Below, piece by piece: positions 8,258-18,492 of a stretch of DNA of 64,000 bases. Under the pieces are notes generated by a model. The model worked only from the letters and a program-made list of their open reading frames with translations, searched no databases and had not been told where the DNA came from. Position numbers and translations under genes: made by a program. The stretch spans positions 498,603 to 562,602 of the forward strand of contig NZ_QYYA01000003.1 of the NCBI RefSeq assembly GCF_003597125.1, given 5' to 3'. The number at the start of each line of letters is the position of its first letter. Position 1 is the stretch's first letter. The DNA is from Alcanivorax profundi. Its GTDB lineage: Bacteria; Pseudomonadota; Gammaproteobacteria; Pseudomonadales; Alcanivoracaceae.

Positions 8258-8689
8258 ATGGATGCTGTTTCTCCGCACAACGGAGTTTTCCTGGACGCTG
8301 CCAATGCCCGTTTTTCCACGGGCTTTCCCGCCGAGGTCGGTTTTCACTTTCTCGAATGGCAGGAAGGCCGGGCGGTGTTGGGTCTCAATATTGATGCCCG
8401 ACATCTCAATCTGGCCAATGTCATTCATGGTGGGGTGCTGGCGACATTGATGGATGTGGCGGGGGCCTGTGCGGGGACATGGAACGCGGACCCTCGCAGC
8501 ATTCGCAAGGCCGTCACCTTGTCCATGACGACCACCTTTACCGGCCAGGCCAGCGACGGGTTGATTCGTTGCATCGGTACCCGGCGCGCAGGGGGCTCGC
8601 GCATCTATAACAGCACCATGGAAGTGTTTGACGAACACGACAATCTGCTCGCCATGGGCGAGGCGACTTTCCGGCTTCGCAGTACCTGA
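8258..8689 (+). CDS. Hotdog-fold thioesterase, PaaI family
   Basis: A 143-residue single hotdog domain. The motif HGGVLATLMDVAGACAG (about 49-65) is the PaaI/YbgC-like active-site helix, followed by the TLSMTTTFTG strand. Such enzymes release CoA from acyl- or aryl-CoA esters in the cytosol. I start at 8258 because AGAAGG lies 7 bases upstream; the longer frame from 8186 would run back into iclR. The 22-bp gap to iclR suggests one transcript. A role in recycling CoA from stalled pathway intermediates is plausible in a catabolic regulon, but the substrate is unknown. Confidence 0.88.
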   Translation: MDAVSPHNGVFLDAANARFSTGFPAEVGFHFLEWQEGRAVLGLNIDARHLNLANVIHGGVLATLMDVAGACAGTWNADPRSIRKAVTLSMTTTFTGQASDGLIRCIGTRRAGGSRIYNSTMEVFDEHDNLLAMGEATFRLRST

Positions 8690-8713
8690 TTTGGACAGGG
8701 CGGGGGATGACCC

Positions 8714-8852
8714 CGCGCCCTTCGGGTCTTCCAGGCTGGCCCACACTCGTTGTTGCGCTTTCTCGATGGATGGACATACACCTTCAAAACCGCGCCTAGA
8801 TTGTGAGCCAGCCTGAAAGACTGAGCATGCAAGGAGTTATTCAGAGGCTCCC
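8714..8852 (-). mobile_element. MITE-like interspersed repeat, copy C (one end missing)
   Basis: Module 1 is present in the opposite orientation to copies A and B, followed by the intact end CTGAGCATGCAAGGAGTTAT and the terminal TCAGAGGCTCCC. The other terminal repeat and module 2 are absent; the copy starts abruptly at GCGCCCTTCGGG. It occupies the gap between the convergent thioesterase and outer-membrane factor genes. The base following the CCC terminus forms part of the latter's TAG stop codon. Confidence 0.72.
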
Positions 8853-10273
8853 TAGCGGCCTGCCACCAGATGGGTGGCTTGTTGTGCTTCCCAGCCACCG
8901 CCCAGTGCCCGATACAGATCGGTTTCATTGCTCAGTTGCTGGCGCTGCAGGCTGACCCGTTGCTGGCGGGCGGACAGCAGGGTGCGCTGGGCATCCAGAA
9001 CCGCCAGATAATCGTCGGCACCTTGTTCATAGCGCTGTTGTGCCAGTGTCAGGGTTTGGCGAGTGGCTTCCACCAGCGCCTGCTGTGCCTGTGCCTGACG
9101 GCTCAGACTGTCTCGGGCTTCCAATGCATCCGCCACTTCCTGAAATGCCACCTGCACCGCTTTTTCATAGCTCGCCACCGCCTGGTCACGGCGCACCCAG
9201 GCAAGATCCAGGTTGGCCTTGTTGCTGCCACCGGTGAAGATCGGCAGGGAAATGGCGGGGCTGAATGACCAGGCTTTGGAGCCGCTCTCGAACAGCCCGG
9301 ACAGCTCGCTGCTCATGGAGCCGTAGGCGCCGGTCAGCGTGATGCTCGGGAAGAACGCGGCACGTGCCGCACCAATGTTGGCATCGGCGGCGCGCAGTTG
9401 ATGTTCTGCCTGACGAATATCCGGCCGCTGGGTCAGTAGGTCCGATGACAGACCCGAGGGCACCGGTGCCACCAGATCGAGCGCGTCGTCGCTGAGCGAC
9501 ACCGGCTGAAGCTCGGGCAGGGGGCCGCCTACCAGCACGGCAAGGGCGTTGTAGTCCTGGCTGACCTGCCGCTCGAAGCTGGCCTGATTGGCGAGGGCGC
9601 CCTGCAGGGCGATCTGCGCCTGACGGACATCCAGCTCGGTGCCGAGCCCGCCTTCATAACGGCGCTGGATCAGATCCAGTGAGGATTGCTGGGCGGCCAC
9701 GGTCTCGCGACTGATCGCCAGATTCTGCTGGTCTGCAATCAGGGTCAGGTAGCTTTGCGCGACCTGGGCGACCAGCGCCAGGTGGCTGCTGCGTTGGGTT
9801 TCTTCGCTGGCCAGATAGTTTTCCAGGGCGGCGTCCTTGAGGCTGCGCACCCGGCCGAAGAGATCCAGTTCCCAGGCGGTGACCCCCACTTGCGCACCGT
9901 ATTGGCTGCTAAGGGTGGACTGACCGGTGCTGGACAGGTCGCCGGGGAGGCGCTGGCGGGTACCGGTGCCCTCTGCCGTGACTGACGGGAACAGGTCGGC
10001 ACGCTGGATCTGGTATTGGGCGCGCAGGGCGGCCACGTCCAGTGTCGCCAGCCGCAGGTCCCGGTTGTTTTCCAGAGCGGTACGTATCAGCTGTTGCAAC
10101 TCTTCCGACCGATACAGGTTTTCCCAGCCGGGCAGGGTGAGTTCGCTGGCCGGCTGAGTGTCGCCCAACTGGGCGGCGACCGGGGAGTTCGGGGCGTCAT
10201 AGCTGGGGGCGAGGGTGCAGCCACCCAGCATCAGCCCGCCCAAAAGGGCGAGCGTCAGCGGGGAACGTTGCAT
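8852..10273 (-). CDS. RND efflux outer-membrane factor (OprM/TtgC-like lipoprotein)
   Basis: A 473-residue TolC-superfamily outer-membrane factor of the NodT/OprM type. It has a lipoprotein signal (LALLGGLMLGGC, Cys19), two repeated outer-membrane-factor domains and long helical periplasmic parts rich in Gln and Ala. It forms the trimeric exit duct for the pump encoded immediately upstream; its ATG directly abuts the pump's stop codon with no gap. This is the last gene of the adaptor-pump-duct operon on the minus strand. The stop codon TAG is built at the junction with MITE copy C, so the last residues may have been changed by that insertion. Function by homology is firm; drug or solvent specificity is not readable. 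Confidence 0.93.
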   Translation of the reverse strand: MQRSPLTLALLGGLMLGGCTLAPSYDAPNSPVAAQLGDTQPASELTLPGWENLYRSEELQQLIRTALENNRDLRLATLDVAALRAQYQIQRADLFPSVTAEGTGTRQRLPGDLSSTGQSTLSSQYGAQVGVTAWELDLFGRVRSLKDAALENYLASEETQRSSHLALVAQVAQSYLTLIADQQNLAISRETVAAQQSSLDLIQRRYEGGLGTELDVRQAQIALQGALANQASFERQVSQDYNALAVLVGGPLPELQPVSLSDDALDLVAPVPSGLSSDLLTQRPDIRQAEHQLRAADANIGAARAAFFPSITLTGAYGSMSSELSGLFESGSKAWSFSPAISLPIFTGGSNKANLDLAWVRRDQAVASYEKAVQVAFQEVADALEARDSLSRQAQAQQALVEATRQTLTLAQQRYEQGADDYLAVLDAQRTLLSARQQRVSLQRQQLSNETDLYRALGGGWEAQQATHLVAGR

Positions 10274-13200
10274 TTAGGTCTCCGACGTTTTGCTCTTGCC
10301 ATTGAGCGGCACGCCGGACAGCTTGCGTACCGCCACATAGAACAGCGGGATAAAGAAGATCGCCAACACGGTGGCGGTGAGCATGCCACCGAACACGCCG
10401 GTACCGATGGCGTTACGGGCGCCCGCGCCAGCACCGGTGCTGATCATCAGCGGGGTGACGCCGAGCATGAAGGCCAGTGAGGTCATCAGGATCGGGCGCA
10501 GCCGCATGCGGACGGCTTCCAGTGTTGCCTTGAGCAGGTGTTCGCCTTTCTGTTCCAGTTCCAGGGCAAATTCTGCAATCAGGATCGCGTTTTTCGCCGA
10601 TAGCCCGATAGTGGTCAGCAGGCCCACCTGGAAGAACACATCGTTGTCCAGCCCGCGGAAGGTGGCGGCCAGAACCGCACCCAGTACCCCCAGCGGAACC
10701 ACCAGCATCACCGCAAACGGGATCGACCAGCTTTCATAGAGGGCGGCGAGACACAGGAACACCACCAGCAGCGACAGGGCGTAAAGTGCTGGCGCCTGGT
10801 CGCCGGACTGGCGTTCCTGATAGGACAGGCCGGTCCATTCAAACCCAAAGCCGGCAGGCAGCTTGGCGGCCAGTTCTTCCATGGCGTCCATGGCGTCACC
10901 GGTACTGTAGCCGGGGGCCGCGTTCCCCTGGATGTTCACCGAAGACACCCCGTTGTAGCGTTCCAGCTTGGGCGAGCCGTAGGTCCAGTGCCCGGTGGCA
11001 AAGGCCGAGAACGGCACCATTTCCCCCTGGGCATTGCGCACGAACCAGTCGTTGATGTTTTCCGGCAGCATCCGGTAAGGCGCATCAGCCTGTACGTACA
11101 CCCGTTTTACCCGGCCACGGTCGACGAAGTTGTTGACGTAGCTTGAGCCCCAGGCAATTTGCAGGGTGTTGTTGATGTCACTGATCGACAGGCCCAGGGC
11201 TTTGGCTTTCTGTTGGTCGATATCGATCTGGTACTGCGGGCTGTCTTCCAGACCATTGGGCCGTACGGCGGCCAGGCGCGGGTCCTGGCTCGCCATGCCG
11301 AGCAGCATGTTGCGCGCGTTGATCAGGGCTTCGTGGCCCTGGCCGGATTGATCCAGCAGCTGGAAGTCGAAGCCACTGGCATTGCCCAGCGCCGGAATTG
11401 ACGGTGGACTGAGGGCGAACATCATGGCTTCACGAATGGTAGAGAAGTAGCCCATGGCGCGCCCGACAACATCATTGGCGCCGTCCACCGACAGATCCCG
11501 CTCGGACCAGTCTTTCAGGTTAACGAACGCCATGCCGGCGTTCTGGCCGCGGCCGGTGAAGCTGAAGCCCGCCACAGTGAACAGACCATCCACCGCATCG
11601 GATTCTTCGGTGAGGTAGTAGTTCTCCATTTTCTTGAGCACGTCTACGGTCTGCTCCTGGGTGGAGCCTGCGGGCAAGGTCACCAGCGTGAACAGGATCC
11701 CCTGGTCTTCTTCCGGCAGGAAGCTGGACGGCATGCGCATGAAGCTGAAGCCCAATACCCCGACGATGACCACGTAGATAAACAGGTAGCGACCACGACG
11801 ACCGAGGATCTTCTCCACGCTGCCTTGATAGGAGCGGCTGCTCTTGTCAAAGCTGCGGTTAAACCAGCCGAAGAAGCCCTTGTTGGTCTGGTGCTCCCCG
11901 TCCTTGGCCTTGAGCATGGTGGCACACAGGGCCGGGGTCAGGATCATGGCTACCAGTACCGACAGCACCATGGCAGACACGATGGTGATGGAGAACTGGC
12001 GATAGATGGCACCGGTGGAACCGGGGAAGAAGGCCATGGGAATAAAGACCGCCGATAGCACCAGGGCAATCCCCACCAGCGCGCCGGTGATCTGGCCCAT
12101 GGATTTGCGGGTGGCTTCCTTGGGCGGCAAGCCGTCCTCGTGCATCACCCGTTCCACGTTTTCCACCACCACGATGGCATCGTCCACCAGCAAACCAATC
12201 GCCAGCACCATACCGAACATGGTCAGGGTATTAATGGAGAAACCGAAGGCGGCCAATACCGCGAAGGTGCCCAGCAATACCACCGGCACGGCCAGAGTGG
12301 GAATCAGGGTGGCACGGAAGTTCTGCAGGAACAGGTACATCACCAGGAAAACCAGGATGATGGCTTCGAACAGGGTGTGGACCACTTCCTCGATGGAGAT
12401 GCTCACGAAGGGAGTGGTGTCGTAGGGGAACACCATCTGCATCTTGTCGGGGAAGAACGGCTCCAGCTCTGCCAGACGGGCGCGCAGCGCTTCGGCGGTA
12501 TCCAGCGCGTTAGCGCCGGTGGCCAGGTTAATCGCCAGGCCGGCGGCGGGTTGGCCGTTGTAGCGGCCTTGCACGTCAAAGCTTTGAGCGGCCAGTTCCA
12601 CGCGCGCCACATCTTCAAGGAACACCTGGGAGCCATCCGGGTTCACCTTGAGCAGAATGTTGCGGAACTCTTCGGTGTCTTCCAGGCGAGTCTGGGCGAT
12701 GATGGTGGCGTTCAGCTGCTGCCCTTCCACGGCAGGTGCCCCCCCCAGCTGACCACTGGCCACCTGGTTGTTCTGCACTTGAATGGTCTGGGTTACATCC
12801 TGCGGGGTCAGGTCGTACTTGTTCAGCTTGTTCGGGTCCAGCCAGATACGCATGGCATAGGGTGAACCGAACAGCTGGATCTGGCCGACGCCGGCAACCC
12901 GGCTGATCGGGTCCTGAACGTTGGAAGCCACATAGTCGGCCAGGTCGGCACGGGTCAGGCTGCCGTCCTCGGAGGTGAAACCCACTACCATCAGGAATGA
13001 GTCGGAGGACTTGGTTACCTGCATCCCTTGTTGCTGCACTTCCTGCGGCAGCAATGGGGTGGCCAGTTGCAGCTTGTTCTGTACCTGAACCTGGGCGATG
13101 TCCGGGTCGGTACCGGGGGCGAATGTCAGGCTGATCTGGGCATTCCCGAATGAGTCACTGCTGGAACTCATATACATCAGGTTGTCGATGCCGTTCATTT

Positions 13201-13402
13201 GCTGCTCGATCACCTGGGTGACCGAGTCTTCCACGGTTTTTGCCGATGCACCGGGGTAGTTACCCGAGATGGAGACCTCGGGTGGTGCGACGGTGGGGTA
13301 CTGCTCAATGGGCAGGGTGTAAATCGCCAGCGCACCGGCCATCATCATGATGATGGCGATCACCCAGGCGAAAATCGGTCGGTCGATAAAGAATCTGGCC
13401 AT
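10274..13402 (-). CDS. RND efflux permease, HAE1 type (MexB/AcrB/TtgB-like)
   Basis: A 1042-residue proton-driven trimeric inner-membrane efflux pump, the normal length for AcrB/MexB. It starts [20 protein letters not shown] and contains two sets of six transmembrane helices, each followed by a large periplasmic loop. The proton relay motif [16 protein letters not shown] (about 402-417) holds the paired aspartates, and [14 protein letters not shown] lies in the second half. It works with the adaptor at 13433 and the duct at 8852 to export hydrophobic compounds such as drugs, solvents or fatty acids. The operon is divergent from a TetR/AcrR-like gene, the usual local repressor. Confidence 0.96.
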   Translation of the reverse strand: MARFFIDRPIFAWVIAIIMMMAGALAIYTLPIEQYPTVAPPEVSISGNYPGASAKTVEDSVTQVIEQQMNGIDNLMYMSSSSDSFGNAQISLTFAPGTDPDIAQVQVQNKLQLATPLLPQEVQQQGMQVTKSSDSFLMVVGFTSEDGSLTRADLADYVASNVQDPISRVAGVGQIQLFGSPYAMRIWLDPNKLNKYDLTPQDVTQTIQVQNNQVASGQLGGAPAVEGQQLNATIIAQTRLEDTEEFRNILLKVNPDGSQVFLEDVARVELAAQSFDVQGRYNGQPAAGLAINLATGANALDTAEALRARLAELEPFFPDKMQMVFPYDTTPFVSISIEEVVHTLFEAIILVFLVMYLFLQNFRATLIPTLAVPVVLLGTFAVLAAFGFSINTLTMFGMVLAIGLLVDDAIVVVENVERVMHEDGLPPKEATRKSMGQITGALVGIALVLSAVFIPMAFFPGSTGAIYRQFSITIVSAMVLSVLVAMILTPALCATMLKAKDGEHQTNKGFFGWFNRSFDKSSRSYQGSVEKILGRRGRYLFIYVVIVGVLGFSFMRMPSSFLPEEDQGILFTLVTLPAGSTQEQTVDVLKKMENYYLTEESDAVDGLFTVAGFSFTGRGQNAGMAFVNLKDWSERDLSVDGANDVVGRAMGYFSTIREAMMFALSPPSIPALGNASGFDFQLLDQSGQGHEALINARNMLLGMASQDPRLAAVRPNGLEDSPQYQIDIDQQKAKALGLSISDINNTLQIAWGSSYVNNFVDRGRVKRVYVQADAPYRMLPENINDWFVRNAQGEMVPFSAFATGHWTYGSPKLERYNGVSSVNIQGNAAPGYSTGDAMDAMEELAAKLPAGFGFEWTGLSYQERQSGDQAPALYALSLLVVFLCLAALYESWSIPFAVMLVVPLGVLGAVLAATFRGLDNDVFFQVGLLTTIGLSAKNAILIAEFALELEQKGEHLLKATLEAVRMRLRPILMTSLAFMLGVTPLMISTGAGAGARNAIGTGVFGGMLTATVLAIFFIPLFYVAVRKLSGVPLNGKSKTSET

Positions 13403-13432
13403 GAAAATCCCGCTTGTGGTTAGGCTGCGTTA

Positions 13433-14635
13433 TTACTGTGCTGCGTTTTGATCCCCGCCGTTGGCGGGGGCCTGGGGTGCGGCATCTTGCTGGGCATCCG
13501 CCTGCTCGGTATTGACCGGGTTCACCGGCATGCCGGGCTGGATCATCTGCAGTCCATCAATCGCCAGACGGTCGCCATCGCTGAGACCGCGGGAAATCAG
13601 CCACTGACTTTTCACCGCACGCTCCGTTTCCACTTTCACTTTCTGCACGGTGTTGTTGCTGTCGATGACCATGGCAAAGGCTTGCCCGGTGGGGTCGCGG
13701 GTGATGCCCTTTTGCGGTACCAGAATGGCATTTTCGCGCTGGCCTTCCGGCAGGCGGCCACGCACAAACATGCCGGGTAGCAGCTCGCCGTCCGGGTTGG
13801 GGAACAGGGCACGCAGGGTGACAGAACCGGTGCTTTCATCCACGGCATACTCGGAAAACTGCAAGGCGCCGGGTTTGTTGTAGGCCGAGCCGTCTTCCAG
13901 AATCAGGGTGATACGCGCTTCATCTTCACTCACTTGCTGCAGTTCGCCGGCGGCCATGGCCTGGCGAAGCTGGCGCAAGTCATTACTGGACTGGGTCAGG
14001 TCTACATAGATCGGATCGAGTTGACGAATGGTTGCCAACGCCTGAGCCTGGTTGGCGGTGACCAGGGCGCCTGCGGTCACACTGGAGCGACCGATGCGAC
14101 CACTAATAGGCGCCTTGATGATGGCGTAATCCAGATTGATCTGGGCGCTTTGCAGGTTGGCTCGGGCCGCGGCCACCGCAGCCTTGTTTTCGTCCAGCTG
14201 GGCCTGGGCTTCGTCGTATTCCTGTTGGCTTACGGCTTTGTAGTCGAGCAGTTTCTTGAATCGCTTGGCGCGCAGCCCGTTGGATTTCAGCGTGGCCTGA
14301 GCCCGCGAAAGCTCGGCGCGAGCAGTGGCCACCGTGGCTTCATAGGTGCGGTCATCAATCTGGTAGAGCGGTTGCCCCGCTTTCACTTCCTGGCCTTCCT
14401 CGAACAGCCGCTTTTCAATGACGCCGCTCACCTGTGGGCGTACTTCAGCGATCTGGTGCGCGGTGGTGCGGCCCGGGAGTTCGCGATTAAGGGTGACGGT
14501 CTTGGCTTTGACGGTCACAAAGCCCACGTCCGGGGCTTGTTGTTCCTGTTGTTGGGCTGGACCGCTGTCGCCGCAGGCTGTCAGCTGGAACGCCAGAAGT
14601 CCTGTCACGATGGAATAAAGGATACCGCTGCGCAT
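13433..14635 (-). CDS. RND efflux periplasmic adaptor (MexA/AcrA/TtgA-like)
   Basis: A 400-residue membrane-fusion protein anchored by a lipoprotein signal (LLAFQLTAC, Cys21). It shows the lipoyl/barrel-sandwich halves (VRPQVSGVIEKRLFEEGQEV and IKAPISGRIGRSSV), an alpha-hairpin of Ala/Gln/Glu-rich heptads at about 105-165, and the beta-barrel domain with PGMFVRG. The C-terminus is Gln/Ala-rich. The open frame runs to 14968, but the ATG at 14635 starts the signal peptide and follows GGACAG, so I use it. First gene of the efflux operon; the gap to the divergent regulator (14636-14800) holds an AcrR-type palindrome. Confidence 0.95.
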   Translation of the reverse strand: MRSGILYSIVTGLLAFQLTACGDSGPAQQQEQQAPDVGFVTVKAKTVTLNRELPGRTTAHQIAEVRPQVSGVIEKRLFEEGQEVKAGQPLYQIDDRTYEATVATARAELSRAQATLKSNGLRAKRFKKLLDYKAVSQQEYDEAQAQLDENKAAVAAARANLQSAQINLDYAIIKAPISGRIGRSSVTAGALVTANQAQALATIRQLDPIYVDLTQSSNDLRQLRQAMAAGELQQVSEDEARITLILEDGSAYNKPGALQFSEYAVDESTGSVTLRALFPNPDGELLPGMFVRGRLPEGQRENAILVPQKGITRDPTGQAFAMVIDSNNTVQKVKVETERAVKSQWLISRGLSDGDRLAIDGLQMIQPGMPVNPVNTEQADAQQDAAPQAPANGGDQNAAQ

Positions 14636-14719
14636 AGTTTTCTGTCCTTGCAAACACCCCAGTACCGCTGCACGGAAGGCAGATCGATGGGCTTGAAAAA
14701 AGAGTGAATCACGTTCATT

Positions 14720-14749
14720 ATATATACATTCTCGCGTGTATGTATATAT
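14720..14749. promoter_or_regulatory. AcrR/TtgR-type operator palindrome
   Basis: ATATATACAT and ATGTATATAT are perfect 10-bp inverted arms around a 10-bp spacer, centred between the divergent efflux operon and TetR-family gene. E. coli AcrR and TtgR sites have similar TACAT...ATGTA arms. It probably represses both promoters. Confidence 0.6.
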
Positions 14750-14800
14750 CCAACAACGCGGTTTGTTCGATTTTTCTGATTTGTCACTGCGGATCTCACC

Positions 14801-15454
14801 ATGGTCAGACGCACCAAAAGCGAAGCAATGGAAACCCGGGCAGAGATTCTGGATGCTGCCGAGCGGGTGTTTCACCGCAAGGGGGTGTTGTCGGCCACGC
14901 TCAATGATATTGCCAAGGAAGCCGGGGTGACTCGAGGGGCAATCTATTGGCATTTTGAAAACAAGCATGACGTGTTCATGGCCATGGTCGAGCGAAACCG
15001 CCTGCTTTTCGACACTCTGTCAGAAAAGGCAGAGGATCCCGCAGAGCCAGACCCGCTGGGCCGCCTCGGCGACTTCATGTGTACCTTGCTCCGCCAAGTG
15101 GTGGAAGACCAGCACCAGCGCCGTATTTTCGAGATCATGTTTCACAAGTGCGAATTCAGCGGCGAAAACCTGCAGTTGCTGGGCAAGCAGCGAGACAAGT
15201 GCCGTGAGTCTTCCGCGCGCATGGGCCGGGTGTTGAGCAATGCGGTGGCCCGGCAGCAACTGCCGGCCACCCTGCATATCGCCCGCGCCGTTAACTGGCT
15301 ACACAGTCAGCTCACCGGCGTCATCATGTTCTGGCTGCTAGACCCGGAAAGCATGGATCTTGGCAGGGATGCGGAGGGTTTTGTTGAAACCTGTCTGTTC
15401 TCCCTGGCGAATGCGCCCTATCTGCATGCTTCCCGCCAGGTCTCTTCAGCCTGA
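14801..15454 (+). CDS. TetR family repressor of the efflux operon (AcrR/TtgR-like)
   Basis: A 217-residue TetR-family protein. The N-terminal DNA-binding domain (about 10-58) has the helix-turn-helix LNDIAKEAGVTRGAIYWHFENK, typical of AcrR/TtgR. The remainder is the helical ligand pocket. It is divergent from the RND operon across 165 bases containing a TACAT/ATGTA palindrome, so it very likely represses that operon and itself until a pump substrate binds. The start at 14801 gives the expected N-terminus MVRRTKSEA; the upstream ribosome site is weak. The link to the operon is inferred from position and motif. Confidence 0.9.
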   Translation: MVRRTKSEAMETRAEILDAAERVFHRKGVLSATLNDIAKEAGVTRGAIYWHFENKHDVFMAMVERNRLLFDTLSEKAEDPAEPDPLGRLGDFMCTLLRQVVEDQHQRRIFEIMFHKCEFSGENLQLLGKQRDKCRESSARMGRVLSNAVARQQLPATLHIARAVNWLHSQLTGVIMFWLLDPESMDLGRDAEGFVETCLFSLANAPYLHASRQVSSA

Positions 15455-15614
15455 AGGGGCGGGCGTTTGCCTCCAACCGCCTGCTGGAAACATTTCCTAA
15501 CCTTTTATCCCGAATGAAATCAGGATCCGATAATCGGTATGGGCACCCCACATACTCAGTGGTATGTTGGGTAAATATCCCGTTTCCCAGCCGTTAATTC
15601 CTGTCTTTTATTTC

Positions 15615-15654
15615 GTTTCAAAAAATGAAACTACATTCCAAAATAGTATTGACC
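15615..15654 (+). promoter_or_regulatory. Operator-like boxes and TTGACC upstream of the CoA ligase
   Basis: GTTTCA-AAAAA-TGAAAC (15615-15631) is a perfect inverted repeat. It overlaps GAAACTACATTCC (15627-15639), a weaker match to GRAAY-N3-ATTYY. TTGACC follows at 15649-15654. The block from AATGAAA to TTGACC aligns well with those at 7010 and 22321. The rest of the gap 15455-15791 shows no other feature. Confidence 0.5.
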
Positions 15655-15791
15655 TCCCCCTGAAGCCGTGTCAGATTGACTGCCGAGTCAAAACTTTCCG
15701 CCGCTGTTTGCCGGCGGCTTGCGCTACAGCATCAACAATAAAAGGCCCCCAAACCTCAGGGTTTGACGGGAGCCGACCGGGAGAGCACAAC

Positions 15792-17468
15792 ATGTTTGAT
15801 CGGCATCATGCGGTCTGGCCGGAGAATATGCCGCGCCACCTCAGCCTGCCGCAGACCAGCCTCTATACCAATCTGGAGGTGTCTGCCCTGCGTTACCCGC
15901 AGCGGGACGCAATTAACTATTACGACAGCCCCATCACCTTTGCGCAGCTCAAGCAGCAGGTGGATGCCCTGGCCGGGTATCTGCAGGCACTGGGTGTGGA
16001 GAAGGGAGATCGGGTGTTGCTGTTCATGCAGAACGCCCCTCAATTCATTATCGGCTACTACGCGATTCTCCGTGCCAACGCCATTGTGGTGCCGGTGAAC
16101 CCGATGAATCGGGCGGCGGAGCTGGAGCATTACCTGGAAGACACTGAAGCCGCTGTCGCGATCTGTGGACAGGAACTGTTGCCGGCCATCGCACCGGTGG
16201 TAGGTAAGGTCAATCTCAAGCATGTGATCGTGGCGGCCTACAATGACTACATCACTCGTGACACCGATCTGCCATTGCCTCCAGAGGTGCAGGCCCCGGC
16301 GGTGACGCTGGATAACGCAGCGCATATCAGCTGGAAAACCGTGATGGATGCCGACAAGCAGCCCAGTGAGTTACTGGTGGGCCCGGACGATCTGGCGGTG
16401 TTCCCCTATAGCTCCGGAACCACCGGCGCGCCGAAGGGATGCATGCATACCCATGCTTCTGTGATGGCGACCTGCGTGCAGGGTGCGGTGTGGAGCCACG
16501 GCACGACGGAATCGGTCACCCTGGCGACACTGCCGTATTTCCATGTGACCGGTATGCAGGGTTCCATGAACTCTCCGATCTATGGCGGCTCGCTGATTGT
16601 GTTGATGACGCGCTGGGATCGTCAGGTCGCGGCAAAACTGATCGAGCGCTACAGAGTGAGTCGCTGGGTGAACATCGTCACCATGGCCATCGATCTGCTG
16701 TCCGACCCAGAGGTGGAAAGTTATGACCTGTCGTCACTGGAGAATATCGGTGGCGGCGGGGCGGCCATGCCGGCAGCGGTGGCCGACAAGCTCTTTCACC
16801 TGACGGGCCTGCGTTACATGGAAGGCTATGGTCTGTCCGAGACCATAGCCGGCACCCATATCAACCCGACGGATCGTCCCAAGTCCCAGTGTCTGGGCAT
16901 CCCGGTTTTCGATATCGACTCGCGCATCATCGATGTGGAGAGCGGCAAGGAGCTGGGCCCGGGCGAAGTGGGCGAGATCGTGACTCACGGTCCGCAGGTC
17001 TTCCAGGGTTACTGGAAGCGTCCCCAGGAAACCCAAAAGGTGTTTCTGGAACTGGATGGCAAGCGTTTCTTTCGCACCGGCGATCTCGGTTACTACGACG
17101 AAGAAGGGTATTTCTTCATCGTCGATCGGGTGAAACGCATGATCAACGCCTCTGGCTTCAAGGTTTGGCCGGCAGAAGTGGAGAGCCTGATGTACCGACA
17201 TCCGGCGATTCAGGAGAGCTGTGTCATATCCACGCCACACGAGCGCCGTGGAGAATCGGTAAAAGCGTGTGTGGTGTTGCGCGACGACATGAAAGGCACG
17301 CTCACCGAGCAGGCCGTCATCGACTGGTGCAAGGAAGAAATGGCGGCCTACAAGGTGCCCCAGGTGGTGGAGTTCCGCGATGAGCTGCCCCGTTCGCCCA
17401 CCGGCAAGGTGATGTGGCGAGCCCTGCAGGAGCAGGAGTGGGCAGGGCATCAACAACAGGCGTCCTGA
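15792..17468 (+). CDS. Acyl-CoA synthetase (AMP-forming carboxylic acid-CoA ligase)
   Basis: A 558-residue ANL-superfamily ligase that activates a carboxylic acid with ATP to acyl-AMP and then acyl-CoA. The P-loop YSSGTTGAPKG lies at about 204-214, GYGLSET at about 347-353, the hinge/ATP motif TGDLGYYDEEGYFFIVDR at about 432-449, and the catalytic lysine in SPTGKVMWR near the C-terminus. I start at 15792: GGGAGAG is correctly placed and the protein begins normally; the frame upstream to 15564 crosses the promoter. It leads a cluster encoding a Liv-type importer and beta-oxidation enzymes, so its substrate is probably imported. Chain type is unproven; medium-chain or dicarboxylic acid is my inference. 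Confidence 0.93.
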   Translation: MFDRHHAVWPENMPRHLSLPQTSLYTNLEVSALRYPQRDAINYYDSPITFAQLKQQVDALAGYLQALGVEKGDRVLLFMQNAPQFIIGYYAILRANAIVVPVNPMNRAAELEHYLEDTEAAVAICGQELLPAIAPVVGKVNLKHVIVAAYNDYITRDTDLPLPPEVQAPAVTLDNAAHISWKTVMDADKQPSELLVGPDDLAVFPYSSGTTGAPKGCMHTHASVMATCVQGAVWSHGTTESVTLATLPYFHVTGMQGSMNSPIYGGSLIVLMTRWDRQVAAKLIERYRVSRWVNIVTMAIDLLSDPEVESYDLSSLENIGGGGAAMPAAVADKLFHLTGLRYMEGYGLSETIAGTHINPTDRPKSQCLGIPVFDIDSRIIDVESGKELGPGEVGEIVTHGPQVFQGYWKRPQETQKVFLELDGKRFFRTGDLGYYDEEGYFFIVDRVKRMINASGFKVWPAEVESLMYRHPAIQESCVISTPHERRGESVKACVVLRDDMKGTLTEQAVIDWCKEEMAAYKVPQVVEFRDELPRSPTGKVMWRALQEQEWAGHQQQAS

Positions 17469-17628
17469 CAGGACGTAGCGGTTTGTCGGATAGCCGACGG
17501 ATCTGGACAGTCTCACACTAACAATACCGCGGTCGCGCTACACCGCAGAGGCTGGATAACAACAGAGAAACGGGATGCAGGACCACGCCAATAGCGTGGC
17601 CGCATCCCAGTACAGAGGAGGCATCGCC

Positions 17629-18492
17629 TTGGATCTGTTTCTGCAACAAGTGCTCAATGGCCTGACCCTGGGCAGCATCTACGGGCTGGTCGCCCTGGGG
17701 CTGACCCTGGTCTACGGCATTCTGCACGTACCGAACTTTGCTCATGGGGCGCTGTATATGGTCGGCGCCTATGTCTCTTACATCACCATGGTGGATTTTG
17801 GTGCCAACTACTGGATCGCCATGATCGCCTCTGCCATTTCCGTGGCGGTGCTGGCGGTACTGTGTGAACGGTTGGTATTCAATCCGCTTCGCGAAGCGCC
17901 GCCAATCCACGACAAGATTGCGGCCATTGGCATCATGTTGTTCCTGGAAGCCATGGTGCAGATGAAATTCGGCGCGGAGTTCCGCCGTATGCCGACGCCG
18001 TACACCGATATTCTCGATGTGGCGGGCATGACCATCCCGGCCCAGCGGGTACTGATCATCATCGGCGCCTTCGCCCTGATGGCAGTGCTGCACCTGTTCC
18101 TCAAGAAAACCATGACCGGCTCTACCATTGTGGCCATGGCCCAGAATCGGGAAGGGGCGTTCCTGGTCGGCATCGATGCCAACCGGGTAGCGATGATGAC
18201 CTTTGCCATTTCCGGGGTGCTGGCGGCAGTGGGCGCCACGCTGTTTGCGCCGATCAATCTGGTGTACCCGGCCATGGGGCACCTGCTGATCATGAAGGCC
18301 TTCGTGATCATTATTCTCGGCGGCATGGGCTCGATTCCGGGGGCCATTGTCGGCGGCCTGATCATCGGTTTTGCCGAAGCGTTTGGCGGCTTCTATATCT
18401 CCACTGATTACAAGGACATCATCGCCTTCGCCCTGTTGGTGCTGATTCTGTCGGTGAAGCCCACTGGCCTGTTTACCAAGGGGGTGCGCTAA
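17629..18492 (+). CDS. livH: Branched-chain-type ABC importer permease (LivH-like)
   Basis: A 287-residue inner-membrane permease of the LivH family with about eight hydrophobic helices and the signature GSIYGLVALGLTLVYGILHVPNFAHG. I choose the TTG at 17629: AGGAGG sits 7 bases upstream and the product begins LDLFLQQVLNGL as in LivH proteins. The longer frame from ATG 17575 adds residues without similarity. It pairs with LivM, whose ATG overlaps this stop (TAATG). The gene name marks the family; in this catabolic island the cargo is more likely an organic acid than leucine. Confidence 0.92.
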   Translation: MDLFLQQVLNGLTLGSIYGLVALGLTLVYGILHVPNFAHGALYMVGAYVSYITMVDFGANYWIAMIASAISVAVLAVLCERLVFNPLREAPPIHDKIAAIGIMLFLEAMVQMKFGAEFRRMPTPYTDILDVAGMTIPAQRVLIIIGAFALMAVLHLFLKKTMTGSTIVAMAQNREGAFLVGIDANRVAMMTFAISGVLAAVGATLFAPINLVYPAMGHLLIMKAFVIIILGGMGSIPGAIVGGLIIGFAEAFGGFYISTDYKDIIAFALLVLILSVKPTGLFTKGVR

